Source: Archangium sp.
GTDB lineage: Bacteria > Myxococcota > Myxococcia > Myxococcales > Myxococcaceae
Direction: 5' to 3'
Length of the DNA: 64,000 nucleotides
NCBI GenBank assembly: GCA_022843845.1
Contig: JALHMW010000023.1
Location: 1-64,000 of the forward strand
Below are positions 27,216 to 37,300 of this stretch, one piece after another. A model generated the notes under the pieces. It made no database searches. It saw nothing but the letters and a program-made list of their open reading frames with translations, and had not been told where the DNA came from. Each line of letters opens with the position of its first letter. Position 1 is the stretch's first letter. The translations under genes and the position numbers were made by a program.

Positions 27216-28385
27216 ATGGCCATCAGCAAAGCTGCGAGTGAAGGCGCGCGCCTGATGCAAGGCGGGTTGCTCGACGCCGCCATCAAGACGTTCGAGACGG
27301 GGCTGGCAGCCGATCCCAAAGACCTGCACTGCTGGGTCGGCGTGAGCCGGGCCCACATGGCGGCAGGGCGCAACGAGCAGGCGCGCACGGCGTTCCTGAA
27401 GCTGCTCTCCCTCGACCCCGGCAACACCGAGGCGCAGAGCACCATCGCGCTCATCGAGCTGCAACAGGGCAAGGAGGGCTCGCTCGAGACGATGAAGGCG
27501 GTGTCGGAAGGCGGGGCTCCGGGCTTCTTCGAGCACTTCAACCTCGGCAGCGTGCTGCAGGCGCGCGGAGACTGGGACGGCGCCGAGGCCGCGTACACGC
27601 GCGCCGTGAAGGTGCAGCCCGACAACCCGTTCGCGCTCACCCAGCTCGGCCTGCTCGCCTTGAACCGTGGCGACGCGAAGGGCGCGCTCCCGAAGCTCAA
27701 GAAGGCGGCGGAGCTGACACCGAACGAGTGGGTGCCGAAGCAGGCGTGGGCGCGCGCGCTCGCCGGAACCGGACAGCTCGGTCAGGCGGTGCAGGTGCTC
27801 ATCGACGCCGTCGCCGCGTTCAAGGACGAGGTGTCGCTGTACCTCGAGCTGTTCGATCTCTCGATGGTGGCTGGCTCGTTCCAGACGGCTGCGACGGCCG
27901 CGCGCGAGCTGCGACGGCTCAAGCCCGACGACGCCCAGTGCACCTACCGGCACGGCCTCGCGCTCTTCATGCTCGGCAAGACCGACGCCGCGAAGCCGCT
28001 CTTCACCGAGGCGATGCAGAAGGCGCCGAAGGCCTGGGAGCCGCGGCAGGCGTACGCAAAGTGCCTCGTGCTCGAGAAGAAGGTCGACGACGCCATCCCC
28101 GTGCTTGAAGAGGCCGTCGCGCTCGCGCCCACCCAGCCGGGCCCGGTCAACGATCTCGCGTCGCTCTACCTCTCGAAGAAAGACGGCGCGAAGGCCGAGC
28201 GCATCTTGAAGACCGCGCTCGCCGACTCGCCCACTGACGACGCCACCAACCTGAACCTCGCGCTCTCGTACGTGCAGCAGGGCAAGAAGCAGCAGGCCGT
28301 CAGCCACGTGAAGGTGGCGCTCCAGAGTCCAGACGTGGACGTGAAGGAGCAGGCCGAGCGCTTGAGGAAGCAGGTCGGCGCGTGA
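27216..28385 (+). CDS. TPR-repeat protein
   Basis: 389 residues with about ten tetratricopeptide repeats and no signal peptide, so probably cytoplasmic. Typical repeat parts are GRNEQARTAFLKLLSLDPGN and GDWDGAEAAYTRAVKVQPDN. ATG 27216 follows a GGAGGAG ribosome-binding site and starts 24 bp after orn, so they probably share a transcript. The C-terminal half is similar in sequence to the next gene, which suggests a duplication. TPR arrays bind protein partners; the partner is unknown. Confidence 0.88.
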   Translation: MAISKAASEGARLMQGGLLDAAIKTFETGLAADPKDLHCWVGVSRAHMAAGRNEQARTAFLKLLSLDPGNTEAQSTIALIELQQGKEGSLETMKAVSEGGAPGFFEHFNLGSVLQARGDWDGAEAAYTRAVKVQPDNPFALTQLGLLALNRGDAKGALPKLKKAAELTPNEWVPKQAWARALAGTGQLGQAVQVLIDAVAAFKDEVSLYLELFDLSMVAGSFQTAATAARELRRLKPDDAQCTYRHGLALFMLGKTDAAKPLFTEAMQKAPKAWEPRQAYAKCLVLEKKVDDAIPVLEEAVALAPTQPGPVNDLASLYLSKKDGAKAERILKTALADSPTDDATNLNLALSYVQQGKKQQAVSHVKVALQSPDVDVKEQAERLRKQVGA

Positions 28386-29056
28386 CGACGAAGACCTGGC
28401 AGCAGCTCGAGGCCGACGCGAAGGCGCACCTCGCGAAGGGTGAGATCGGCAAGGCCGCCCACCTGCTCATCGACGCGATCGATCTCGCGCCGAACGAGGC
28501 GGGGCTCTACCGGCAGCTGGTGCAGGTCGCGCTCCTCGCTGGAGGCACCGATACGGCCGTGAAGGCCGCGACGGAGCTGCGACGCCTCGAGCCGAGCAAC
28601 CCCGAAGCCGGGTACCTGCTCGCGGTCGCGTCGATGGCTCATGGAGACTTCATGCTCGCCGAGTCGACGCTCGAGGCCGTGGCGAAGCAGGCGCCGCGCT
28701 CGTGGCAGATCAAACAGGCGCAGGCCCAGGTCGCGCGTGCGCTGAAGAAGGACGGGCGGGCGCGCCAGGCGCTGGAAGAGGCGCTCGCTCTCGCTCCAAC
28801 CGAGCCGTCGATCGTGAACGACTCTGCGGTGCTGTTGCTCGAGCTGGACGAGTCCGAGCGCGCGAAGGAGCTGCTCGTGAGGGCCCTCGCGGTGCACCCC
28901 GCTGACGGCGGCCTGCACCTCAACCTCGCGCTCGCGTACGGCAAGCTGAAGGACCTCACGAAGGCGAAGCACCACGCCGAGCGCGCGCAGACCGCTGGTG
29001 ACGCCGACGTTCGTGAGCAGGCCGCGAGGGTGTTGGCGCAGCTGTTTCCGCAGTGA
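28382..29056 (+). CDS. TPR-repeat protein, paralogue of the C-terminal half of its neighbour
   Basis: 224 residues starting at GTG 28382, which overlaps the upstream stop as GTGA, so the pair is translationally coupled. It has about five TPR units. Phrases line up with the upstream protein: AATELRRLEPSNPEAGYLLA against its AARELRRLKPDDAQCTYRHG; ALEEALALAPTEPSIVNDSA against its VLEEAVALAPTQPGPVNDLA; and LHLNLALAY against its TNLNLALSY. No signal peptide. The two products may act as one complex. Confidence 0.88.
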   Translation: MTTKTWQQLEADAKAHLAKGEIGKAAHLLIDAIDLAPNEAGLYRQLVQVALLAGGTDTAVKAATELRRLEPSNPEAGYLLAVASMAHGDFMLAESTLEAVAKQAPRSWQIKQAQAQVARALKKDGRARQALEEALALAPTEPSIVNDSAVLLLELDESERAKELLVRALAVHPADGGLHLNLALAYGKLKDLTKAKHHAERAQTAGDADVREQAARVLAQLFPQ

Positions 29057-29102
29057 CGACGGCGCTCGCCTTCATCCGTCAACACCAATGCGCGGTTGCT
29101 CG

Positions 29103-29131
29103 TTGACCCGCTCCGGCGCGACTCCTATCGA
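29103..29131 (+). promoter_or_regulatory. Putative sigma-70-type promoter for the 29197 gene
   Basis: TTGACC (29103-29108) and TATCGA (29126-29131) are separated by exactly 17 bp. They lie 65 bp before the start of the downstream gene, in a 140-bp gap. The -35 box matches the consensus at five of six positions, the -10 box less well. Confidence 0.4.
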
Positions 29132-29196
29132 CCCGATGACCGCTCGAAAGCGCGGGTCGGGGGCTCACCCATTCACTCTCAACCAAAGGACTTCCC

Positions 29197-29817
29197 ATGA
29201 AGAAGCTGATGACCGTGTGCGCCGTGCTCGTCGCGACTGCCGTCTTCGCCGATACCAAGGACGCCGCCGCGCCAATGATGGACATGTCGAAGATGGGCCC
29301 GGCCGCCCGCAAGGTGACCGACGAGAAGAAGACGAAGAAGGAGCTCGAGGCGTTCTTCAAGGCCGGCGACGAGGCCGACAAGAAGGGCGACCTGGACGCC
29401 TCGGTCGCGACCATCGACTTCCCCCTCTTCATGGCGACCGACGACCTCAAAGGCGTGCCCGAGGCGCGCACCTATTCGAAGGAGGAGTACGTCGCGATGA
29501 TGAAGCCGATGATCGAGATGATGCCGAAAGACCTCGTCACCACGCACAAGCGCTCCATCACCGTGCTGTCGGACTCGCTCGCGAGCGTCGTCGACGACTG
29601 GACGCAGACGATGGGCAAAATGAAGATGAACGGCAAGAACGCCACCCTCGTCGTGAAGGTCGGCGCTGACTGGAAGCTCAAGTCGATGGTCGAGGCGGGC
29701 TGGGGCGGCATGGCGGCTCCGGCGGCGGCCCCGGTCGAGGCGAAGACGACGGCGGCGGCTCCTGCGGCGAAGCCTGCTGCGGCGCCTGCTCCGGCTGCAG
29801 CGCCTGCGAAGAAGTAA
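29197..29817 (+). CDS. Exported SnoaL/NTF2-like protein with Ala/Pro-rich tail
   Basis: 206 residues. A signal peptide (MKKLMTVCAVLVATAVFA) is followed by a short spacer and a domain of about 110 residues of the nuclear-transport-factor-2-like fold. That domain has an N-terminal helix with AFFKAGDEADKKGDLDASVA and a C-terminal strand region (VVDDWTQTMGKMKMNGKNAT, WKLKSMVEAGWG). The last 35 residues are an Ala/Pro/Lys low-complexity tail. The protein is periplasmic or secreted. The fold is used for many small-molecule enzymes and binding proteins, so no reaction can be named. Start: AAAGGA ribosome-binding site just before ATG 29197. It forms its own unit between a putative promoter and a terminator. 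Confidence 0.8.
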   Translation: MKKLMTVCAVLVATAVFADTKDAAAPMMDMSKMGPAARKVTDEKKTKKELEAFFKAGDEADKKGDLDASVATIDFPLFMATDDLKGVPEARTYSKEEYVAMMKPMIEMMPKDLVTTHKRSITVLSDSLASVVDDWTQTMGKMKMNGKNATLVVKVGADWKLKSMVEAGWGGMAAPAAAPVEAKTTAAAPAAKPAAAPAPAAAPAKK

Positions 29818-29842
29818 TCACCGCAGCGTCTGACGATGTTCG

Positions 29843-29874
29843 AGGGGCCTGGAGCGTGATTCCTCCAGGCCTCT
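29843..29874 (+). terminator. Intrinsic terminator after the NTF2-like gene
   Basis: A 12-bp stem with one G-T pair (AGGGGCCTGGAG / CTCCAGGCCTCT) and an 8-base loop, followed by TGTCGTTGG. It is the best terminator in the window. It isolates the exported protein from the gene that starts at 29929. Confidence 0.75.
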
Positions 29875-29928
29875 TGTCGTTGGTGTGCGTCGACCCTTTG
29901 CGTCTCGAGCGCTAAGACCAGGCCTCCG

Positions 29929-31392
29929 ATGGTTCACCTCGTGATGCTGATCGACACGAACGCGCCGCTCGCCGAGGTGCAGCGCGAGCTCGTCTCGTTT
30001 CAGCGCTGGGCCGCCGAAGTCGGGACGGGGGTCGTGCTCGAGGTGTTGGCGATTGGCGAGCGCGCCAGTTGGCTCCCCGAAGGGGTCTCACTGTCGTCGT
30101 CAGCGGTGTCAGGCGTTCGCAGCGAGCGCGAGCCGAACCTCGCGAACGCCCTCGACCTCGTCGCGTCTCGAGATGCCGACGCGGTGCTGACGGTGCTGGC
30201 GAAGGAGCCCCGGCCCGGCTGGCACGCTCACGCCCGGGCGTTGCCTGATTTTCGGGCTGTCGTCGGCTTCGGTCAGCCACCGCCCGGGGCGCTTGGCCAG
30301 GGCGCCCTCGGTGCCCCATTCATCGGGTCCCACCTCGCCCTCGCGCTGCGGTGGCTCACCTGTGAGTTCGAAGACCGTTCCTGGGTCTGCGCGTGTGGTG
30401 TGCGACGCGTTCTCGGTGTGACCGCGGCGTGTTCTGTCTGCGGCGCGACCGAGCTGCCGCGAGTGCTCGACCTCGCTGGACGCCAGCTGGTGTTGGCTCC
30501 AGCTGCGCGCATTCATGCCCACCACCTCGGCAAGCCACTCGCGTTCGACGCCCCTCCGCGCGTCCTGGACGACACGACCCCCGCTGGTCCCGTCACGATT
30601 GACGGCGTCAACGGAGTCGTCCGCCCGGCCGAGCCCCGTCCCAGAAAGGGCCCGATGGAAGCGGCCATCGCGGGCTCGGCTCGTTGCGCGGGGTGCGACG
30701 GGCCGCTCATCGAGCCCGTTCGCCGCGAGCCGCCTGACCCCCGACGGTTCTGCGCCACCTGCGTCGCCTCGTCGTTCCGGTGCGACTTCTGCGGCGTGCC
30801 GGTCGGCGAGGGCGGCGGCAGCCGATGGCCAGATGGGCGGAAGGCCTGTCCTGTGTGCTGGTCGAGCGCCGTGACTGATCTCCGCATCCTGGACGAGCTG
30901 GTGGACCGCGCCACCGGGTGGATGAGGCGCACCCTGGGAATGGCGGTCGAGCGCTGCCCCGTTCGGTTCGAGCACGCCGCCGCCATTTGCGAACTCAACG
31001 GGTTGCGCTTCGTCCCTCAGCCGGGCCTGAGCCCGCGGCCCATCGGCTTCTACGTCCCAACTGCTGCCGGTGGGCCGATCATCTGCGTCGAGCACGGCTC
31101 GCCTCGCGCCATCGCGTACGGCGTCGTCGCGCATGAGCTGACGCACGCCTGGCAAGAGGTGCACTGGCCCCGTCAGGTGCCGAGGACCCTCGTCGAGGGG
31201 CTTGCGATGTGGGTCGAGTACCAGGCCCTGCTCGCGGCAGGCGCCATCCACGCGGCGCGGCACGCAGAGCGCTATGGCGACCCGGTCTACGGCCTCGGTT
31301 TTCGAATCGCACTCGCGGTCGAGGGCGAGCGGGGCCCCGACTTCGTCAAGCACCGCCTCCACGAGCTCACGCAGTGGCCGGCGCAGGGGTGA
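29929..31392 (+). CDS. vWA-like / zinc-ribbon / LIM-like / DA1-like metallopeptidase
   Basis: 487 residues, no signal peptide or membrane helix. Residues 1-140 look like a von Willebrand A fold (VHLVMLIDTN, then ANALDLV) but without a full DxSxS metal site. A zinc ribbon follows (Cys154-x-Cys156, Cys168-x2-Cys171). It is followed directly by ARIHAHHLG (193-201), a motif also present in the kinase encoded at 39026. Residues 253-310 hold four CxxC pairs (253/256, 275/278, 285/288, 307/310), a LIM-like double zinc finger. The C-terminal part has HELTH at 402-406 and EGLAMWVEY with Glu423 as probable third zinc ligand. LIM followed by such a peptidase is the layout of plant DA1, a ubiquitin-activated protease. 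The 3' end overlaps the convergent helicase gene by 26 bp. I infer a protease of the adjacent TerY-P-type system. Confidence 0.8.
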   Translation: MVHLVMLIDTNAPLAEVQRELVSFQRWAAEVGTGVVLEVLAIGERASWLPEGVSLSSSAVSGVRSEREPNLANALDLVASRDADAVLTVLAKEPRPGWHAHARALPDFRAVVGFGQPPPGALGQGALGAPFIGSHLALALRWLTCEFEDRSWVCACGVRRVLGVTAACSVCGATELPRVLDLAGRQLVLAPAARIHAHHLGKPLAFDAPPRVLDDTTPAGPVTIDGVNGVVRPAEPRPRKGPMEAAIAGSARCAGCDGPLIEPVRREPPDPRRFCATCVASSFRCDFCGVPVGEGGGSRWPDGRKACPVCWSSAVTDLRILDELVDRATGWMRRTLGMAVERCPVRFEHAAAICELNGLRFVPQPGLSPRPIGFYVPTAAGGPIICVEHGSPRAIAYGVVAHELTHAWQEVHWPRQVPRTLVEGLAMWVEYQALLAAGAIHAARHAERYGDPVYGLGFRIALAVEGERGPDFVKHRLHELTQWPAQG

Positions 31393-34300
31393 TGGCCCTG
31401 CGGCGCTCCGAGAACGTGATGCCTTCTTCCATGCGTTGGTGAACGCCCCTGGTGAGGGCGCGGTAGCCAAACCGGCGCGCCAGCGCTCGGGCGAGTTCTT
31501 CGCGAGGCATCGCTCCGTACCGTGCGGTCAGCGCGTCGGCTGCGTTGCCGATCTCTTCGAGAGCGATGTCGTCGACGTCGCGCCGGGTCTCGCTCTTCGT
31601 CGGGTCGGTCACGCGGTAGCCGCGCCACGTCTCCGGCGTGAGCGTCGACGGCCACAGAAAGCCGTCTCTCGAGACAGGCCGGCGTTCTGCCGGGAGTTTC
31701 TTCAGGAGCGACGCGAGCCCAGGTGCGGAGCCAGCTGGCGCTCGTTTGAGGGTCCAGAGTTCGGCGAGTCGCTTCACGAGGGCACGCTCCGACACCGGCC
31801 CCTCGTGCAGGACGATGGCAAGAACGGCATCCTGGACCTCGCGTGAAACCCACGAGAACCCGGCCACGGGGGGCGGGACCTGGGCCGGCGAGAACAGCGC
31901 CTCGGCAGACTCGGGGACGAAGGCCTCGGCATCGCTCGAAGGCGGCGCGTTCACGTCAGGAGCAAGGTGGGGTGCCGCGGTCTGAGCCGGTGGGGCGGTC
32001 GAGGCAAGCGCGACCGGCTCCGCGCAGAGCGTCGCGAGTTGCTGGAGCAAACCGGCGCTGACGCGCGGGGCAGCCTCGAGCCACTCGAGCGCACGTACGC
32101 GAACGAGGTGCCGCCAGCCGAGGTTGTTCAACAGCTCCCGGCGCAGACGTTCCCGGTCTCGCGCCGTCTCGCTGCTCGCGTACTGCGCGCCGTCCAACTC
32201 GATGCCGAGCGCGTAGTGCTCTGGCGACAATCGGTGTCGCACGGCGAGGTCGAGGCGATACCGGCCCACGCCGACGTCGGTGTCGACGACGTAGCCCTCG
32301 GCCTCGAGCGTGGTGCGAAGCGCGGCCTTGATGGTCTCGTCCGACGGCGAGCTGTCGACCGGACTGCTCATCACGACGTCGCCGCCATTGGCCGCCGCAT
32401 CGAGGAAGGACTTGAGATCGTGAAGGCCTCGCGCGCTCGACCCACTGAGGTTGAGCTGGTGCGGCTCGAACGAGACGAAGACGACCAGCTGCTCCCGAGC
32501 CCGGGTGACCGCGACGTTGAGACGGCGCTCGCCCCCGAGTTGGCCCAGGGGGCCGAGGTTCGCCGTCATGCGCCCCATCGAGTCGGGGCCGTAGCCGATC
32601 GAGAAGAGCACCACGTCGCGCTCGTCGCCCTGAATGTTCTCGAGGTTCTTCACGATGAGCGGCTCTGGGCGCTCCGGGTCGAAGAACGGCTCGAGGTCGG
32701 GGTTGAGCTCGCGCACGTCTTCGAGCAGGTCCTCGATGAGGGCCTGCTGGGCGCGTGAGAAGGTCACCACCGCCAGGCTGCGGCGTTGCTCACGTGGGTC
32801 GCGCAGCCGCCGCACCAGATCGGCGACCAGCGCTTCGGCCTCGACCCGGTTGGTCGCGGTGTGCCCCCGGTCGTACCGCCCTTTGACGAGCACTCGCGAG
32901 ACGCCGATGGTCGTCGCGCGCGCCTGCGCAGCCGGGAACAGCTGCAGTCGGCTCGCGTAGTAGCGGGCGTTCGAGAAGGCGATGAGCGACGGGTGCCGAC
33001 TGCGGTAATGCCAGTTCAGCTGCAGGCTCGGCAGGCCCGACGCGGCGCACTCCTCGAGCACGCTCTCGAGCTCGGTGAAGACCTCGTCGTCTTCGCTGTC
33101 CTCCTCCCTGGCCTGCCCGAGGAAGAAGGCGGTCGGCGGGAGCTGCTTCGAGTCGCCGACGACCACGACCTGTCGCCCGCGCGCGATCGCGCCGATGGCC
33201 TCGTGCGTGGGCACCTGAGAGGCCTCGTCGAACACCACGACGTCGAACGGGGGCTGACTGGGATCGAGGTACTGCGCGACCGACTGAGGGCTCATCAACA
33301 CGCAGGGCTTGAGCTGGCGAATCAGGCCCGCGCACTCCGAGAACAGCTGGCGCGGCGAGGCGAAGCCGGCCTTTCGGGTGAACTGACGAAGCAGAATGCC
33401 GGCCTGCGAGGTGGGCGGTGCTCCCTGGTCCAACCGGGGCATTCGGCCGGCGACCCGCGCTCGAAGTTCTTCGCGCGCGAGATCCCGCAGGTTGCGATCG
33501 GCCTCGATGAAACGCTCCTCCCGCCCCGACTGGCGAACGGCGTCGAACGACGCCAGGGCGGGTGATTCGGCGACGCGCTGCTCGAGCCACCACGCGAACC
33601 ACCCGTGGGTGAACTGTGCGAGCAGCTCGCCGGCGGGCACCTCGCCTCGCTCGAGCGCTTTCGTTACGCGCGTCAGGCCCAGAGCCTGGCAGGCCTCGCG
33701 GACCCGCCGGTAGGCGCCCCAGTCTCGAAGCTGAGGTGCGTTGGCCAGAATGCGACGCGCCCGAGCACAGGACACGCCGAGGTGTTCCGGCTCGGCAGGC
33801 TTCGTCCAACTGCCTGAGAGGTCGAGCACCGTGGTCAGCGTGCGGAGTGCGTGGCTGTAGTCGGCCCACGCGGCTCGAAACGCCGTGACCGCCCCCGAGA
33901 CGTCGGGTGCGCCTTGCGCCGCGAGCTGCTGCGCCTGCGGAAAGCGTGTGGCCCGGTTCCGAAACGCTCTCGACCAGGTGGTCATCGCGCGAATGGCGTC
34001 GCCGTCGTTCTGGGGCACCTGCCACTCGTCGAGGGGAACCGCGCCGAGCAGCGTCGTCATTCGCGGCGCAGCGCGCTCCAGCTCGGCCCTCGTCGTGCGG
34101 AGCGCCAGCGCCTCCTCGAGCTCCGAGACCAACTGCGCGGTCGGCGGCACCGACTGCTTCGCGACGCGCCTCGCCGCCCAGCGCACCGTGAACGCGAGGA
34201 CCAGCCAGCCGATCAGGAACACGCTCATCCACTGCTTGAGTTTTCCGTGCCATTCGTCGAGCGGCTGAGCGAGCAGCGCTGGCGCCCAGCGCGTGGCCAG

Positions 34301-37300
34301 CGCCTGAGTCTTCTTGCGGGAGGTCTCGACGGTCGCCAGCCATGCCTCGACCTCCTCCTCTCCGCCGGCCAGCAGGGACGCGGTGGGCCTGGGGGTCGAC
34401 TGCACGTCTGCAAGCACCCGATCGGCGAGCTCGAGCCCATCGGCCGATGCCGCCTCGAGGCCGGGGAACCACTCGCTGACGCCACGGCACGCTTCAGTGA
34501 GGGCAGCTGCCCGCTCGATCAACGTGTTCACCGCTTCATCCAGCTGCGCCCGGCGAGACGCGGGCCAATCCGTCGCTCTCACTGCTTCGAGCTCGCGCCA
34601 GCCCTCCTCCAGGCGCTGAAACGAGGGGAGGGCATCGCCGAGCGCTGCCTTCGCGTCCGTGAGCCAGGTTTCACGGAAGGCATTCGGAGCCTGGAAGCCT
34701 GCGTCGAGCTTCGGGGTTCCCCGGCGGCGCTCGAGCTCAGCGATCCCGTCGAACACGCTGAGCTGCGGCTCCTGCTTTTCATGAAGGGCGGTGACGACGG
34801 CGTTGAGCTCGTCGCGAGACTTCTGCAGCGCCTCGGCGTCGGTCACCCAATCGCGCCCCGGCTTTCGGGCCCGGAAGTCAGCGGCTGCCTTCAGCTGCGC
34901 GATGAACTCGGGCTTGCTGGCCTTCTTCGAATGGAGCTCGAGCAGGAAGGGGCCGAGGCCGACCGCATCGAGGCGTGCCTGGACGACCTCGAGCGCGGCC
35001 CGCTTCTGCGCGACGAAGAGCACCGTCTTGCCGGCCGAAAGGCACTGCGCGACGAGGTTCGCGATGGTCTGCGACTTTCCTGTCCCCGGCGGCCCCTCGA
35101 GGACGAAGCTCTTCCCCGTCGCTGCCGAGAGCACGGCGGCGAGCTGCGAGGCATCGGCGTCGAGGGGGCACAGCACGTCTTTCGCTGGCCAGCTCGCATC
35201 GAGCGCGCTCGGCGCGATGGCCTCGAATGGGACGCCGGTGTCGCCACCAGCGGCCAGCCGGCGAACGAGCGGGTGCCGTAGCAAGTCCGAGGCCTGGTGA
35301 TCGAGGTCTCTCCACATTCGAAATCCCGAGAACGCCACTGGAGCGATCTGCGCGCTCTCCTGAACGGTCCAGGCCGCAGTCGCCGGGTTCTTTGCCAGTG
35401 CCCGCCGCACCACCTCGAAGACCTCTTTCACGTCGACCCCGGTGCCATCGAGGGGCAGCGGCACGAGGTTGGGCACGTCGACGGCGTACTCGCGATGCAG
35501 CAGCTCGAGGAGGGCGGCGTTGAACTCTGTGTCTGCTTCGGCCTTCTTCATCTCGAAGTGACCGTGTCGTGAACGGCGCAACGACACCGGCACCAGCAGC
35601 AGTGGAGCGAGGCGGGGCACGGTCGGTGACGCCGGGTCGAACCACTGGAGCATGCCGAGCGTGAGGAACAGGGTGTGAACGCCTCCTTCATCGAGCGCCT
35701 CTCGATGCGCCCGGAGCGCGTTCTTTGCCTGAATCGAGACGCGCGCTTCGGGAAGGTCGACCAGCACCGACCCCGAGCTCACCGCCGCGCGCATCAGCTC
35801 ATCTGTCACCGCGCCGCCGGTGCTGGGGTTGGGCCGCGCGAGCAGCCCGAAGATCTGCCCACCCGCCAGGGTGTCTTCGAAGGCGGGCAGGTCGGCGACC
35901 AGCAGCGGCAGCGAGGTGACCCGTGAGCGCAGGTTGAGCAGCGGGTTGTTGAGCGTGAGGTCGAGCAGGCGGCGCTTCCACGCGTTCAGTCGTGGGGCGG
36001 CGGCATCGGTGGTGCCGAGGTCGGCCGCACCACGCGAGAGTCTGGCGCTCCAGGCCCCCGGGAGCAGCAGGCCCGACTTCGTTCCAGCGAGCGCAGCCCG
36101 GTCGAGCAGGCGCTGACGCGCCTCGGAGGGCTTGAGCGGCTTGCCATCGTCGAGGGCGAGCGTCGGGAGCGGGAGGACGCCGGCGCGGCGCGCCGAGGCG
36201 AGGTCGAGGGCGAGGAACTGGCCGCTCGGGTCGGGCGACAGCCGCACCACGTGGTCTCCCACCGGCACGACGACGAGGGTGCTGGCTTCGACGAGCCGCG
36301 CCACCGTCACCGGGTCGTCCGTCTCGGTCAGGGTCGGCCGGTCGCCGCCGGCCCAGAGCCCCAGCGCCGGCCCCGAGTCGGCCCAGATCAACATCGGCGA
36401 GAGCCCCGCGTGCTCGAGACACGCCGCGACGAGGAGCTGCTGTTCGACGAGGCTCATGCGTGCCGCCGTGAGCAACGCGCGCGGCCCCGCGATGGACTCG
36501 GGCTCGGCCCGTTCGACCTCGATCGCGAGCTGACCGAGGATCCCGCTGAGCGCCTCGAACGCGCGGACGGCGGCAGGTCGAATGTCGCCTTCGCTCACCT
36601 TCGCTGCCGCCTCGGCGACGAGCTCGGCCACCACGGCGTCATTGGGCTGAACGAACGCCGCGATGGCCGTCGTTGGAGCGCGTCGCAGCACCCACTGGCG
36701 CGGCGGCGCCACCTCGATGTCCTGAAACGTTCTCAGGAGCACCTGGTCCTTCCGTTTCACCTCGATCCACCACCGACCGGCCGCGACGGCCCTGAGGTCG
36801 TGAAGGGGTTGCGGCGCGACGACCGGGGCGACCGAGTCGAGCAGCGCGACCTGCCCAGCCTGGAGCCGCTCGATGGACCCGGTCCACGTCGAGGAGCGCA
36901 ACGCGCTTCCGACTTCGACGCCGGTCAGCCAGACCGACACACTCAGCCCTGCGAGGGGCTTGTTCGAGCGGCTCTCGACGCGGACCTGCGAGATGGGCGC
37001 GAGATCAGAGTTGATCATCGAGAGGTGCAGGCACCTGGCTGCGTCGAGGCTGGCCGTCAGCACGCCCGTGTCGAGCGGGCCCCTGAGCGCCGCTGCGTCA
37101 GGGGGCGCCACGCCCAGCGCGCTCGCCCAGATCAGGACGGCGGCTTCGGCGAGCTCGGCCGAGAGGCCCTCTTCGGCGGTCAGGGCATCGACGATTCGAC
37201 GAAACGAAAAGGGGTCGAGCTGCTTGCCTGCGAGACCCTCGAGGTGACGGTGCAGCTCGAGCCGCGCCACTGCCACCACCGCCTTGGCGGCGCGTCGTTC

